In this document: one piece after another, positions 32,635 to 40,890 of the stretch
Layout: every line of letters starts with the position of its first letter
Position numbering within the stretch: the first letter of the stretch is position 1
Origin: Chlamydiales bacterium
GTDB taxonomy: Bacteria > Chlamydiota > Chlamydiia > Chlamydiales > JACKPQ01
Assembly: GCA_024233455.1 (NCBI GenBank)
Contig: JACKPP010000001.1
Coordinates: 124,001 to 188,000 of the forward strand
Length of the DNA: 64,000 bases
Direction of reading: 5' to 3'
The notes under the pieces: model-generated
The model's database searches: none
What the model was told of the DNA's origin: nothing
The model's input: the letters and a program-made list of their open reading frames with translations, nothing else
Translations under genes and position numbers: made by a program

Positions 32635-34044
32635 ATGAAAAAATTAATTATTAGTCTTATCACCATTTCCATGACCTTTGCAAGTGAACCCATAAAGACC
32701 GCTGTTCTAGGTCTTGGAGGTAGAGCGCAAAATCTCCTTTTAGAATGTCTCAGCCTCAAAGATGAAACCGACAAAGAGCTTAAAGTGGTAGCTGTGTGCG
32801 ATGATCACGCCTTTGCTTGCTTAACTGCCTTCACTCAAATGCTGGGCTATCATCCTCAGGCCAAGGCCTACAAAAAAATGTTTTCCAAAGCCTCTTACTA
32901 CCCCGATACACCCGATGGACTAAAGCAGCTCTTCAAAGAACACCCTGACGTAGATCGTATTCTCATCACCTCGGCCAATAACCGTCACCTGGCTCATCTA
33001 AGTAGCGCGCTTACAAATAGCCCGTGCCAAAACATCTTCATTGAAAAACCCCTCTTTTGCAACCTCGATGAATTTAAAAGCTTTGCCAGCTGCCCCAGTA
33101 CAAAGAGAGTTGCTGTCGGGCTGACCCTACGCTACAGCAACATGACCAGAATCGTCTGTGAAAAGCTAAAACAGTACCAGGCGCCACTTGGCCAGCTAAA
33201 AAAAGTGAAGGCGTGGGAGCACGTCAGCTTTGGTCATGCCTTTACAATGATTATGATGAACTGGAGGCGCTATCAAAGTGTATCGGGAGGATTACTCATT
33301 GAAAAATCCGTACACGATCTAGATCTATCCCTCACCTTCATGCAAGCCCTCGGCTGCTCACCTAAAACCCTATCGATCACCACCAAAGCTTTCCATGAAC
33401 TGTTTAAAAAATCCAACCAAGCAGCCATCTTAAATCACCTGCAAAAAAATGCCTATTTTGCCCAAAATGTGGCAGGTTGGGACACAATTCCCTGGCAGCG
33501 GACGATTTCTTTTGTCTACAATCAAGCGGGACTGGTCAATTGGCCAGCTACCTGTGAGGCTTTCTTCAAAGAATTTCCCGCCAACGACGACTTTTCAAAA
33601 TCCGATATCATTCCCGATCACCAAAAACTTACGGCCAAGATGATTACCCAAAAGGGACATCTGATAGATTTTGAGCTCGATGTGTGCCTAACAGGTTCCT
33701 TAAGTGCAAAACGGGGTGTACAGATGGAGTTTGAAAAAGGCGAGGTGATTGTAGATGTTATCTACGGCAAAATGTGGGTCAAGCAACATGGCAAGTATCC
33801 CTTGGAGATAGACCTGCAGACCAACGGACGAGCCCATGCTGGTGGCGATACTTTTGTTGCCCACACCATCTTAGATACCCTTCCGCAAGGGCAACATCAA
33901 GCCCTCATCCAAGACCCTGCAGTCCAACTCTCATCCCTTATGGGCCTTGTATCCGAATACCAAGCTTTGCACCATCTAAACAGCCCAATCCACCTCACTC
34001 AAAGAGGCAACCAATGGAAAATTGACTTTCCCACAAAAAATTAA
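32635..34044 (+). CDS. Gfo/Idh/MocA-family oxidoreductase with an N-terminal signal sequence
   Basis: A 469-residue protein. The start at 32635 has GGAGG 7 nt upstream. Residues 1-16 (MKKLIISLITISMTFA) read as a Sec signal or anchor. A Rossmann domain follows with GLGGRA, and the family motif EKP (IFIEKPLFC). The catalytic-domain segment GGLLIEKSVHDLDL has the HD typical of the family. It should bind NAD(P) and oxidise or reduce a sugar or related compound. Export of a nucleotide-dependent enzyme is unusual; the periplasmic Gfo of Zymomonas uses a Tat signal, and no RR motif is seen here. If the hydrophobic start is not cleaved it could be membrane-bound facing the cytoplasm. Confidence 0.85.
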   Translation: MKKLIISLITISMTFASEPIKTAVLGLGGRAQNLLLECLSLKDETDKELKVVAVCDDHAFACLTAFTQMLGYHPQAKAYKKMFSKASYYPDTPDGLKQLFKEHPDVDRILITSANNRHLAHLSSALTNSPCQNIFIEKPLFCNLDEFKSFASCPSTKRVAVGLTLRYSNMTRIVCEKLKQYQAPLGQLKKVKAWEHVSFGHAFTMIMMNWRRYQSVSGGLLIEKSVHDLDLSLTFMQALGCSPKTLSITTKAFHELFKKSNQAAILNHLQKNAYFAQNVAGWDTIPWQRTISFVYNQAGLVNWPATCEAFFKEFPANDDFSKSDIIPDHQKLTAKMITQKGHLIDFELDVCLTGSLSAKRGVQMEFEKGEVIVDVIYGKMWVKQHGKYPLEIDLQTNGRAHAGGDTFVAHTILDTLPQGQHQALIQDPAVQLSSLMGLVSEYQALHHLNSPIHLTQRGNQWKIDFPTKN

Positions 34045-34212
34045 TAACCCGAGTTATGGGTTTTGATTGTTTAGATTCAGAGTAGATTAGGTGACAGATT
34101 GTGACATTTTTTGCGATTCCATAGCTAAAAAGCTATAGATGAGCACAAAAAGGGTGCAAGATGGCGGCTAAGATGCCTGAAGATGAATGATATAAACCCA
34201 TAACTCAGGTTA
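34045..34212. mobile_element. MITE-like element with 19-bp terminal inverted repeats
   Basis: TAACCCGAGTTATGGGTTT (34045-34063) and its reverse complement at 34194-34212 match at 18 of 19 positions. The 168-bp segment codes for nothing and has an internal hairpin (ATAGCT/AGCTAT, 34121-34136). AAT flanks the AACC/GGTT termini on both sides, which could be a target-site duplication. No transposase is present. The remainder of the gap to 34395 holds no gene that I can support. Confidence 0.6.
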
Positions 34213-34395
34213 ATACCATTTATCGAAAATGAATTGATGGATTTAACAAGAAGGCAGCGCAAATTTTTTCCTCTGGAGCGAGCGGTCATTGCCGGATGGC
34301 AAGGCGCGAGTGAAGACCAAAAATTTGCTGCTAAGCCGACGCAGTCAAATATGAATTTATTTTTCATAAATGATATTAATTGCTATGACAATGAT

Positions 34396-34773
34396 ATGGC
34401 ACCCAAAGGAATAAAATTAGCCTCGCTAGAAAAGAAAGATGGCAAAGTCTTTTACCGAGGAAAGTATTGGACGGTGAATGAGCCCATTCCATCAACTGCC
34501 AAGGGCAAGAAAATGATGGTGCTGGCTTCTAAAACAGTCGATGGAGAAAAACGGGTCAAAATTGTGCATTTCGGCGCATTGGGCTACGGCCACAATTACA
34601 GCGCTGCGGCCAAAAAAAACTACCTGGCCAGATCAGCTGGCATCCGCAATAAAGATGGAAAGCTCACTAAAAACGATCCCTGGAGCGCCAATTACTGGGC
34701 CCGAAAAATCCTCTGGCCAGTAAATAAACCCGCTGTCGGACCGCGTACCACACCCCGCAAAAGAAAGGCTTAA
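34396..34773 (+). CDS. Small basic conserved protein with a phage-type FG..Y..R..W motif
   Basis: A 125-residue basic protein counted from the ATG at 34396; longer readings up to 34234 run toward the MITE-like element. The centre reads VKIVHFGALGYGHNYSAA, then YLARSAGIR and SANYWARKILW. This pattern (HFG, then spaced Arg residues and a final W-x-LW) resembles small proteins of phages, giant viruses and scattered bacteria (DUF5754-like), of unknown function. The C-terminal tail PRTTPRKRKA is strongly basic. No ribosome site is obvious. It shares a TTAA stop palindrome with the convergent gene. Confidence 0.6.
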   Translation: MAPKGIKLASLEKKDGKVFYRGKYWTVNEPIPSTAKGKKMMVLASKTVDGEKRVKIVHFGALGYGHNYSAAAKKNYLARSAGIRNKDGKLTKNDPWSANYWARKILWPVNKPAVGPRTTPRKRKA

Positions 34774-36623
34774 GCTACTTTAAAGTACAATACTGCAGTG
34801 GGATCTGTAGCAGCCTGTCGCTTGCTCAAAATCTTATTATCAACCATTTCCTTCAGACGCTTCTCAAGCAATTTAGAATCCTGCGGACACATTCTTGCAA
34901 TGTCCTCCTTGGTTGAACCATACCTACCTATAGCTTTTAAAATCGCTTTCTCCCAAGTCTGTAATTTTGCTATGGTATCCTTGTTCTTAATTTTTCGAGC
35001 TTCTTCGTTCCGTATAGTCTGTACATGAGATATTAAACACACCCTTGTATCCTCATCTACTACTTCACAGATGTTTTCTCTTAGCTTCTCACTAGCTGCG
35101 GCGTAGTACCCACACAATGATGTATGCTTGTCAATGATGCGGATCAAGGCAGGTCTTTGCAACAATCGTGGTTCATCTTTGAAGAGGTCGCTAATCCAAT
35201 CGACAATAGCAGCGTTATCAACGGGTTTATATGCCTTTAAATAAACATCCAACGCTTTGGCAGCTTTAGCTGACTGCATGTCAAAAAGCCGTTGACTTGC
35301 GGTATCGAAATTATTGGCAAGTGCCAGCCATAAAACATAAGGGGTAATATCATCGGCGTTGATTGCCTCATCCCTCTTTAGATACTCATCCAAATTCTTG
35401 ATATTTTTTTTGATTTCCCTTAGGTGCTTTCTTAAATCCCCAAAAGTGATCCCAGCAGGCAATTGGTGATATTCAAAAGAGTTCGAAACAATAGCCGGAA
35501 GAAGCAATTGTTTTTTTACATTATCGCTAACTAGTCCGCTGTCCATGAGTTTTTGTCTATTTTCGTCGGTTTCAAGTGCATTGTAAACTTCTTGCTTCTT
35601 ATCCATTGTTAGACCAGCAAATGTTATAGCAATCGCAGCCCATACAGAGGTATTGGTTTCTTTCTTAATCCGCTTTAAAAGAGCATCATAATCGCAACTA
35701 TAGGCAGCATGAAATACAGATATTAACGGCATATTTGTTTGCGCTTCAAGCATGGGCACTGCAAGCGATCTCAACACTCTGTTATCGGGTGAACATATGA
35801 TAGGGGGTAGGAGCTTTTTATCGATTTTGCCACTAAAGTGTAAATTAAGAACATACTCAAGGACTTTTCTTTTGTCTTCCTCAGACTCTAATGCACTAAA
35901 GAGATAATTAAGTGCTTCACTGTTGCAACAAAAAATCGATTGCTCATTCAGCCAATCCGTGCCGTTTAGGAGTGGCCAGAAACATCGAAGCAAAACATTA
36001 AACAAGTCGTTTTGTTGGTTTTCTATAGCTTTCTTGCAGCTGTATTTGGCTAGATTTTTGACTGCGGTCTTCCGATCGGAATGATCTTGAATTTCAGGCT
36101 TTTGACAAAAATCCGCAGTGTATGCAATAACGGAAGTCAAATTATTTTTATTCAGTTTAGTCTGTAGATGACTTAAGATAAGCATTAGTTCATCCTGCGT
36201 TAATAAAAACATCAGCCCCATCAAAGGCTTGAGCGCAGCGCTTTGGGGATTAGTCTTGATGATGCCCATTATGCATTCCAGTAAACCCGTGCCGTTTTTT
36301 TCAATATTACCAATATTTGCAAGCATTTGGTCTTGGGTCACTGATGAAAAAAGACTTTCGCCAAATCGGAATGTTACAGCAACACTCTCTGCAAAAGGTT
36401 TTTGGGCCTTTGTGGGCTCTTGTTTAACATTTGTGGGCTCTTGTTTAATTAGTGGCTCTGAAGAGGATTGCCGATTGCTGCGGTGAGCTAGGAGGAATGC
36501 CACACCTAAAAGGGCTATGACTGAAAGCGCTACAGCACTTGCAATGGCCACATTTCGGTCACTCAAGCATGAGAAGCGTACGGTTTGTTTTTGCAAATTA
36601 ACGGCTGCAGTTTGTAATGACAT
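34770..36623 (-). CDS. Large single-pass membrane protein, unknown function
   Basis: A 617-residue protein I do not recognise. One membrane segment lies at about residues 26-47 and is followed by a short repeat with IKQEPTNVKQEPTK. The remaining 550 residues are Lys/Leu/Asn-rich and predicted by eye to be almost all helical, like an armadillo or HEAT-type solenoid. The last 60 residues (IARMCPQDSKLLEKRLKEMV...KILSKRQ) look like a winged helix. TAGGAG lies 9 nt upstream of the ATG. There is no signal cleavage site. A membrane-anchored host-interaction protein is conceivable. The gene is isolated between a convergent gene and metG. Confidence 0.75.
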   Translation of the reverse strand: MSLQTAAVNLQKQTVRFSCLSDRNVAIASAVALSVIALLGVAFLLAHRSNRQSSSEPLIKQEPTNVKQEPTKAQKPFAESVAVTFRFGESLFSSVTQDQMLANIGNIEKNGTGLLECIMGIIKTNPQSAALKPLMGLMFLLTQDELMLILSHLQTKLNKNNLTSVIAYTADFCQKPEIQDHSDRKTAVKNLAKYSCKKAIENQQNDLFNVLLRCFWPLLNGTDWLNEQSIFCCNSEALNYLFSALESEEDKRKVLEYVLNLHFSGKIDKKLLPPIICSPDNRVLRSLAVPMLEAQTNMPLISVFHAAYSCDYDALLKRIKKETNTSVWAAIAITFAGLTMDKKQEVYNALETDENRQKLMDSGLVSDNVKKQLLLPAIVSNSFEYHQLPAGITFGDLRKHLREIKKNIKNLDEYLKRDEAINADDITPYVLWLALANNFDTASQRLFDMQSAKAAKALDVYLKAYKPVDNAAIVDWISDLFKDEPRLLQRPALIRIIDKHTSLCGYYAAASEKLRENICEVVDEDTRVCLISHVQTIRNEEARKIKNKDTIAKLQTWEKAILKAIGRYGSTKEDIARMCPQDSKLLEKRLKEMVDNKILSKRQAATDPTAVLYFKVA

Positions 36624-36717
36624 AATCTTAATCTCCTATTCTTTTAGGAAAGATTTTAGCAAATTTCATCTTATTTATCAAATGAACAATCCGCTTGACA
36701 AATGAAAAGTAAATAAT

Positions 36718-38334
36718 TTACTTAGCGGCAGCTAGCTGCTCTTCTTCGACTTTGGCAAAAAGAATTGTAGGACTAGGTAATTTTTGCTGGGATGGAATGG
36801 AAGGCTGAGCCCAAGCCGTAAGAGGCGCGGTATAACCCAGCAGCTGCCAGAGTTTTTGGGCCGTGGCCGGAATGATGGGAGAGCTGGCAATGGCCAGATT
36901 TTTAAGGCATTCCAAGCAGCAATAGAGGGTGGTCTTGGCCCCATCGGGATCTTTCCAAGGCTGCTTGGCATCAAAGTAGACGTTGCCCATTTGGGCCAGT
37001 TCCATGATCAATTGTGTGGCTCGGCGTAGATGATAGCCCTCATAAGCTATGTGGATATCAGACATAAGTTGCTGAATTTTGGCCAAGAAAGCCTCATCAT
37101 CAGGAGCAACGGTGGCAGTTGTAGGGACGATAGCGTCCATTTTGCGCTGAACAAAGACCAGGGAACGGTTGGCAAAGTTGCCCAATTTTCCGACCAGCTC
37201 GGCATTGCAGCGGGTCTGAAAATCGCTCCAGGAAAAATCGCTATCTTGCGTCTCGGGCGCATTTGCAGCCAGCACGTAGCGGATTTGGTCAGCTGAAAAT
37301 TGCTGAAAGAAACGATCTAAGTCGATAGTGTGCCCTGAAGATTTGCTAAATTGTTTTCCTTCAAATTGTAAAAATTCGTTAGCCGGAAGGTCGTCAACAA
37401 GCTGATAGTTTTCCTCCATGCCCATCAGCATGGCCGGGAAAAAGATGGCGTGAAAAGGAATATTGTCTTTACCGATAAACTGGGTCAAATGGGTAGATGC
37501 ATCACACCAATATTCCTTCCAACGCAAGGGGTTCCATTCTTTGGTCATAGAGATGTAGCCAATGGGCGCATCAAACCACACATACAGCACTTTACCTTCA
37601 GCACCTTCTAGAGGGACAGGTATACCCCAGTCTGAATCGCGGGTAATGGCTCGGGGCTTCAATTCGTCAATGTAGTGTTTGGCAAAGCTTTTGACATTGC
37701 TTTTCCAGGGTTTATCCTGGATCCAGGCTTGCAACTGATCTTTGAATTTATCAAAACGCAAAAACCAGTGCTTGGTGGATTTGGTGGTAAGAGGCGAGCC
37801 AGTGAGTTTAGATCGGGGGTTTTTTAGGTCGGTTGCCTCGTAGGAGGCGCCACAGGAAGTGCACTCATCGCCTCTAGCTTTTTCAAAGCCGCATTTAGGA
37901 CAGATGCCTTCGACATAGCGGTCGGCTAGAAAACGTTGGTCTGCCTCGGAGTAGAGCTGCTCACTCATCTGCTCCTCAATATAGCCGTTTTGAAGGAGAG
38001 TGGTGAAGAATTCTTGGGAGGTTTTGGTGTGAATATCAATCGTTGTTCGCGAAAAGTGGTCAAAGGAAATTTGCAGTGCTTCAAAGAGCTTTTTGTTGAT
38101 CGAGTGAAAAATGTCAACGTGCTCTTTTGGGGTACGGCCAGCCTGTTCGGCGCTCAAGGTGATGGCCACGCCATACTCATCTGAACCCGAGACGAAAAAC
38201 ACCTCCTCACCGCAAAGGCGCTTGAATCTTGCAAAGCAGTCCGCTGGCAAATAACAACCGGCTATATGTCCAAAATGCAGCGGACCGTTAGCATAAGGTA
38301 GGGCGGCAGTAACTAGGTAGCGCTTAGGCCGCAT
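36718..38334 (-). CDS. metG: Methionyl-tRNA synthetase
   Basis: A 538-residue class I enzyme that charges tRNA-Met. HIGH is HFGH in ALPYANGPLHFGH, KMSKS is KQFSKSSG, and the zinc knuckle CPKCG...CTSCG lies in the connective domain. It lacks the C-terminal EMAP-like dimerisation and tRNA-binding domain. The start overlaps the end of the upstream small gene by 11 nt and the GGAAGAGG ribosome site lies inside that gene. It is the last gene of the yicC-gmk-small ORF-metG operon. Confidence 0.95.
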   Translation of the reverse strand: MRPKRYLVTAALPYANGPLHFGHIAGCYLPADCFARFKRLCGEEVFFVSGSDEYGVAITLSAEQAGRTPKEHVDIFHSINKKLFEALQISFDHFSRTTIDIHTKTSQEFFTTLLQNGYIEEQMSEQLYSEADQRFLADRYVEGICPKCGFEKARGDECTSCGASYEATDLKNPRSKLTGSPLTTKSTKHWFLRFDKFKDQLQAWIQDKPWKSNVKSFAKHYIDELKPRAITRDSDWGIPVPLEGAEGKVLYVWFDAPIGYISMTKEWNPLRWKEYWCDASTHLTQFIGKDNIPFHAIFFPAMLMGMEENYQLVDDLPANEFLQFEGKQFSKSSGHTIDLDRFFQQFSADQIRYVLAANAPETQDSDFSWSDFQTRCNAELVGKLGNFANRSLVFVQRKMDAIVPTTATVAPDDEAFLAKIQQLMSDIHIAYEGYHLRRATQLIMELAQMGNVYFDAKQPWKDPDGAKTTLYCCLECLKNLAIASSPIIPATAQKLWQLLGYTAPLTAWAQPSIPSQQKLPSPTILFAKVEEEQLAAAK

Positions 38335-38560
38335 CCTCTTCCGTTGCTCGTGGTGTTTTAGCTTCCTCGGCCTCTTTCAAAAGCGTTTCGATATCTCCCT
38401 TCAGGGGATTATCCTGCACATCTTTTAGAAGACTTGTCAGCGTAAATTCTTTTCCAGAGCGAATGTAGCGGCGCCCAATTTCAACTGCATACATTGCAAG
38501 CTCAAAATTATTGCGAAAGAGCTTTGTAAGTAGCTCGTTGGTTAATTTAATCTCTTTCAT
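38324..38560 (-). CDS. rpoZ: Candidate RNA polymerase omega subunit (RpoZ-like; CT031 position)
   Basis: A 78-residue protein from the ATG at 38560, which overlaps the gmk stop in ATGA. The segment NNFELAMYAVEIGRRYIRSG resembles the omega signature NRFELVLxAAxRARQL. It sits right after gmk, the standard place of rpoZ in bacteria. In Chlamydia the gene at this place (CT031) is annotated as hypothetical. The remainder is acidic and helical. The similarity is short, so the assignment rests on both motif and synteny. Confidence 0.6.
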   Translation of the reverse strand: MKEIKLTNELLTKLFRNNFELAMYAVEIGRRYIRSGKEFTLTSLLKDVQDNPLKGDIETLLKEAEEAKTPRATEEDAA

Positions 38561-39147
38561 TTCTCTCCGTCTTGGTTCACAAGGCCGCATAAAGTTTTTA
38601 ACTCTTCGTATGCGGTCTCTAAGTCATTATTACATATAGTATAATCGAAATCGCAAGACTTTGCCAGCTCTTCTTTTGCCCACTTAAGTCGCTCTTCAAT
38701 TGCTTCTCTGCTTTCAGTGTGTCTTGATTCCAAGCGGCTTCTCAACTCCTCCATCGAAGGAGGTGAAATAAAAATAAAATTTGCTTGAATTCTACCCATT
38801 AGCTGCTCTGCACCTTGAACGTCGATCACCAAAAAAGCGTGCTTCCCAGCATGGCATATTCGGTCCACTTCACTTTTGAGTGTTCCATAAAGATTTCCAA
38901 AAACTTCGGCCCACTCCAGAAAAGCCCCGCCATTTTTTAGTTCGATAAACTCTGCACGACTTAGAAAGTAGTAATGTTTTTTTGACTCTTCTCCAACGCG
39001 TTTTTTTCTTGTGGTACAGGAAATGCTCTCGACAACTTTGTGCGGAAATTCTTTTTCTAAACGATTGATAAGCGTTGTCTTTCCCGCCCCTGCCGGACCG
39101 CTTATGACAAAGACTTTGCCTCTATTCGATGTTTTGGACTTGTTCAC
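38557..39147 (-). CDS. gmk: Guanylate kinase
   Basis: A 196-residue enzyme that converts GMP and ATP to GDP and ADP. The P-loop is SGPAGAGKTT. The GMP-binding region has SISCTTRKKRVGE and HYYFLSRAEF, then FLEWAEVFGNLYGT. The start is a GTG at 39147, and it overlaps the end of yicC by 26 nt. The stop overlaps the next gene in ATGA. The order yicC-gmk-(rpoZ) is widespread in bacteria. Confidence 0.95.
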   Translation of the reverse strand: MNKSKTSNRGKVFVISGPAGAGKTTLINRLEKEFPHKVVESISCTTRKKRVGEESKKHYYFLSRAEFIELKNGGAFLEWAEVFGNLYGTLKSEVDRICHAGKHAFLVIDVQGAEQLMGRIQANFIFISPPSMEELRSRLESRHTESREAIEERLKWAKEELAKSCDFDYTICNNDLETAYEELKTLCGLVNQDGEK

Positions 39148-39970
39148 GGATTTTTTCCACTTCGGCTTTCATCAGCGGCACTTGATCAGTGATTTCTCTT
39201 TGAAAGGATTTGGCCGCAATCGTATTCAGTTCCCTTCCCACTTCAACTAAAAGAAAATCAAGCGCACGTCCAACTGCTATTTCTTTGCTTTGGATCAACT
39301 GATTAAGTTGGCCCAAATGCGATCTTAGGCGCACTAGCTCTTCGGTGATATCACATTTTTCAGAAAATAGAACAACCTCTTTACCTATGCTTTCTTGGTC
39401 TACTTGCAAAAGTTTTAGTTTTTCAGAGAGTTTGGCCCGAAGTACTTCAGGTGCTATTTTAGCGTATTTAGCAAGATCCTCTATGCTGCTCTCAAGCTGT
39501 GTCGATCTATCTAGGATATCTTCTAGCAGCACCTTTCCTTCTTGCTCTTTCATGGCAATTAAATGAACAACCGCTTCTTTGACACCACTTAGCACTTCTT
39601 GTTTGTCGATTTTGGTGACATCTTCAATACCAGCAAGTTGTAATTGATTGCATAAAAAAGGCAAATTGATCGCTTGGGGGTCTAGCTGGAGTGTCTGCGC
39701 CATTTTTTCATAATGTTCTTTTAAAACAGCCAAGACTTCTACACTTGGTAGGTCACTTAACTCAGCTTTCCCTTTTTCTTTGGTAATACGCACTGTCACT
39801 GATCCACGCTTTAGGTGCTCTTTGAGCAGTTTTCTTATATCAATATCGTAGCAAAGTAGTTCTCTTGGCAAATAGAGATTGAGCTCTAAGCCCTTGCGAT
39901 TCACCGAATGTATTTCTATTAGGTAAGGGCCAGAGAACCCCCGGCCGTAAGCCGTCATACTGCGTTTCAT
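39122..39970 (-). CDS. yicC: YicC-family endoribonuclease
   Basis: A 282-residue protein. The N-terminus RSMTAYGRG is the family hallmark, with SVNRKGLELNLYLPREL shortly after. The C-terminal DUF1732 part has CDITEELVRLRSHL and GRALDFLLVEVGRELNTI, with the acidic residues thought to bind metal. YicC was recently described as an endoribonuclease family. It is the first gene of the minus-strand yicC-gmk-rpoZ-metG operon and is divergent from the beta-barrel gene at 40070. Confidence 0.93.
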   Translation of the reverse strand: MKRSMTAYGRGFSGPYLIEIHSVNRKGLELNLYLPRELLCYDIDIRKLLKEHLKRGSVTVRITKEKGKAELSDLPSVEVLAVLKEHYEKMAQTLQLDPQAINLPFLCNQLQLAGIEDVTKIDKQEVLSGVKEAVVHLIAMKEQEGKVLLEDILDRSTQLESSIEDLAKYAKIAPEVLRAKLSEKLKLLQVDQESIGKEVVLFSEKCDITEELVRLRSHLGQLNQLIQSKEIAVGRALDFLLVEVGRELNTIAAKSFQREITDQVPLMKAEVEKIREQVQNIE

Positions 39971-40015
39971 CTCTTAAGGATAACTGGTATTGAGCGATAA
40001 GTCAAATTTTACCAA

Positions 40016-40044
40016 TTGACAATTTTTTAATATTTTTTTAAGAT
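40016..40044 (+). promoter_or_regulatory. Strong promoter of the beta-barrel/haloperoxidase operon
   Basis: TTGACA (40016-40021), 17-nt T/A-rich spacer, TAAGAT (40039-40044). This is close to the sigma-70 consensus. The expected transcript start near 40051 leaves a leader of about 20 nt with TGAGG 4-5 nt before the ATG at 40070. Confidence 0.72.
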
Positions 40045-40069
40045 TCGCAGCTTTAGCAAATGAGGTTCC

Positions 40070-40873
40070 ATGAAATATTTTTTTCCGTTTAGTGTTTTTG
40101 TTGCAGCATGTGCCTTTCCAATGCATCAGAAGATGGATGTGAGTCCCCAATCCCAATATAGCAGAACGCAGAAAGAGCAATACACTTCTCATTGGGATAT
40201 TTATGCTGGCCCCCATTTTAATTACATCCACATGCGCTTCAACAATTCCGATTATTTGGATGGTTATGCCGGTGGAGTGACTGCAGGAGTAGGATACGAC
40301 GCAAGATGGTTTTTCACCAATCTTGACTTTGAAGGGACTTGGAATGCGTCTTCTATCACCAGTGACAGTAATCAGAGAAGTGATATTTCCGAATATTTTT
40401 TAGATTGGAATATTGGACCAAAAATCATGTTTTCTGAAGATCGTTTCTCTTTGGGTTTCTACTCAGGGTTTGGATGGGATCAGTTTAATAATTATCAAGA
40501 TCCTAACGGTGTCAATCTAAAATACGCCTACGATAAGCTTTTTATTCCCCTCGGTTTGAATTTTACGATTCTCGTAAATCGTTATTTTGAATGGAGCCTG
40601 CAAGCTGAATGGCGCCCTGATGTCTATTCAAGGCTCGAAATTTCGAATACACATTTTAATAATCATTGTCAGTCAGCTTTTCGCGTTCAGTCTCCTTTTA
40701 AAATCAACTTCTCAAGCTGCTGCTCTGGCGGGTTTGTCAATATTATCCCTTTTTACGATTGGAGTGAGTATGGAGCTGCGCAAGAACGGATCAGCACCGG
40801 AGCTATTTTTAAAGTCCCCGCTCTGTACCGTTGGTACTTAGGCCTTCGTGTACTTTTAGGCTATGCGTTTTAA
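40070..40873 (+). CDS. Outer-membrane beta-barrel protein
   Basis: A 267-residue protein with an N-terminal signal (about residues 1-16, MKYFFPFSVFVAACA). The mature part alternates polar and hydrophobic residues in many short strands rich in Tyr, Trp and Phe (DIYAGPHFNYIHMRF, VGYDARWFFTNLDFEGTW) and ends in an aromatic residue (LLGYAF), the outer-membrane sorting signature. Five Cys residues, including a Cys-Cys pair, could form disulfides, as in chlamydial envelope proteins. The same promoter serves the haloperoxidase gene 17 bp downstream, so the two are probably co-expressed. The function (pore, adhesin) is unknown. Confidence 0.82.
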   Translation: MKYFFPFSVFVAACAFPMHQKMDVSPQSQYSRTQKEQYTSHWDIYAGPHFNYIHMRFNNSDYLDGYAGGVTAGVGYDARWFFTNLDFEGTWNASSITSDSNQRSDISEYFLDWNIGPKIMFSEDRFSLGFYSGFGWDQFNNYQDPNGVNLKYAYDKLFIPLGLNFTILVNRYFEWSLQAEWRPDVYSRLEISNTHFNNHCQSAFRVQSPFKINFSSCCSGGFVNIIPFYDWSEYGAAQERISTGAIFKVPALYRWYLGLRVLLGYAF

Positions 40874-40890
40874 ATTTAAGGAGAACGAGC

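Noticed and set aside
34234..34395. 54-residue N-terminal extension of the small basic protein
   Set aside because: The extension (Arg-rich start, then FAAKPTQSN) does not resemble the rest and no ribosome site supports it, although the downstream start is also weak.
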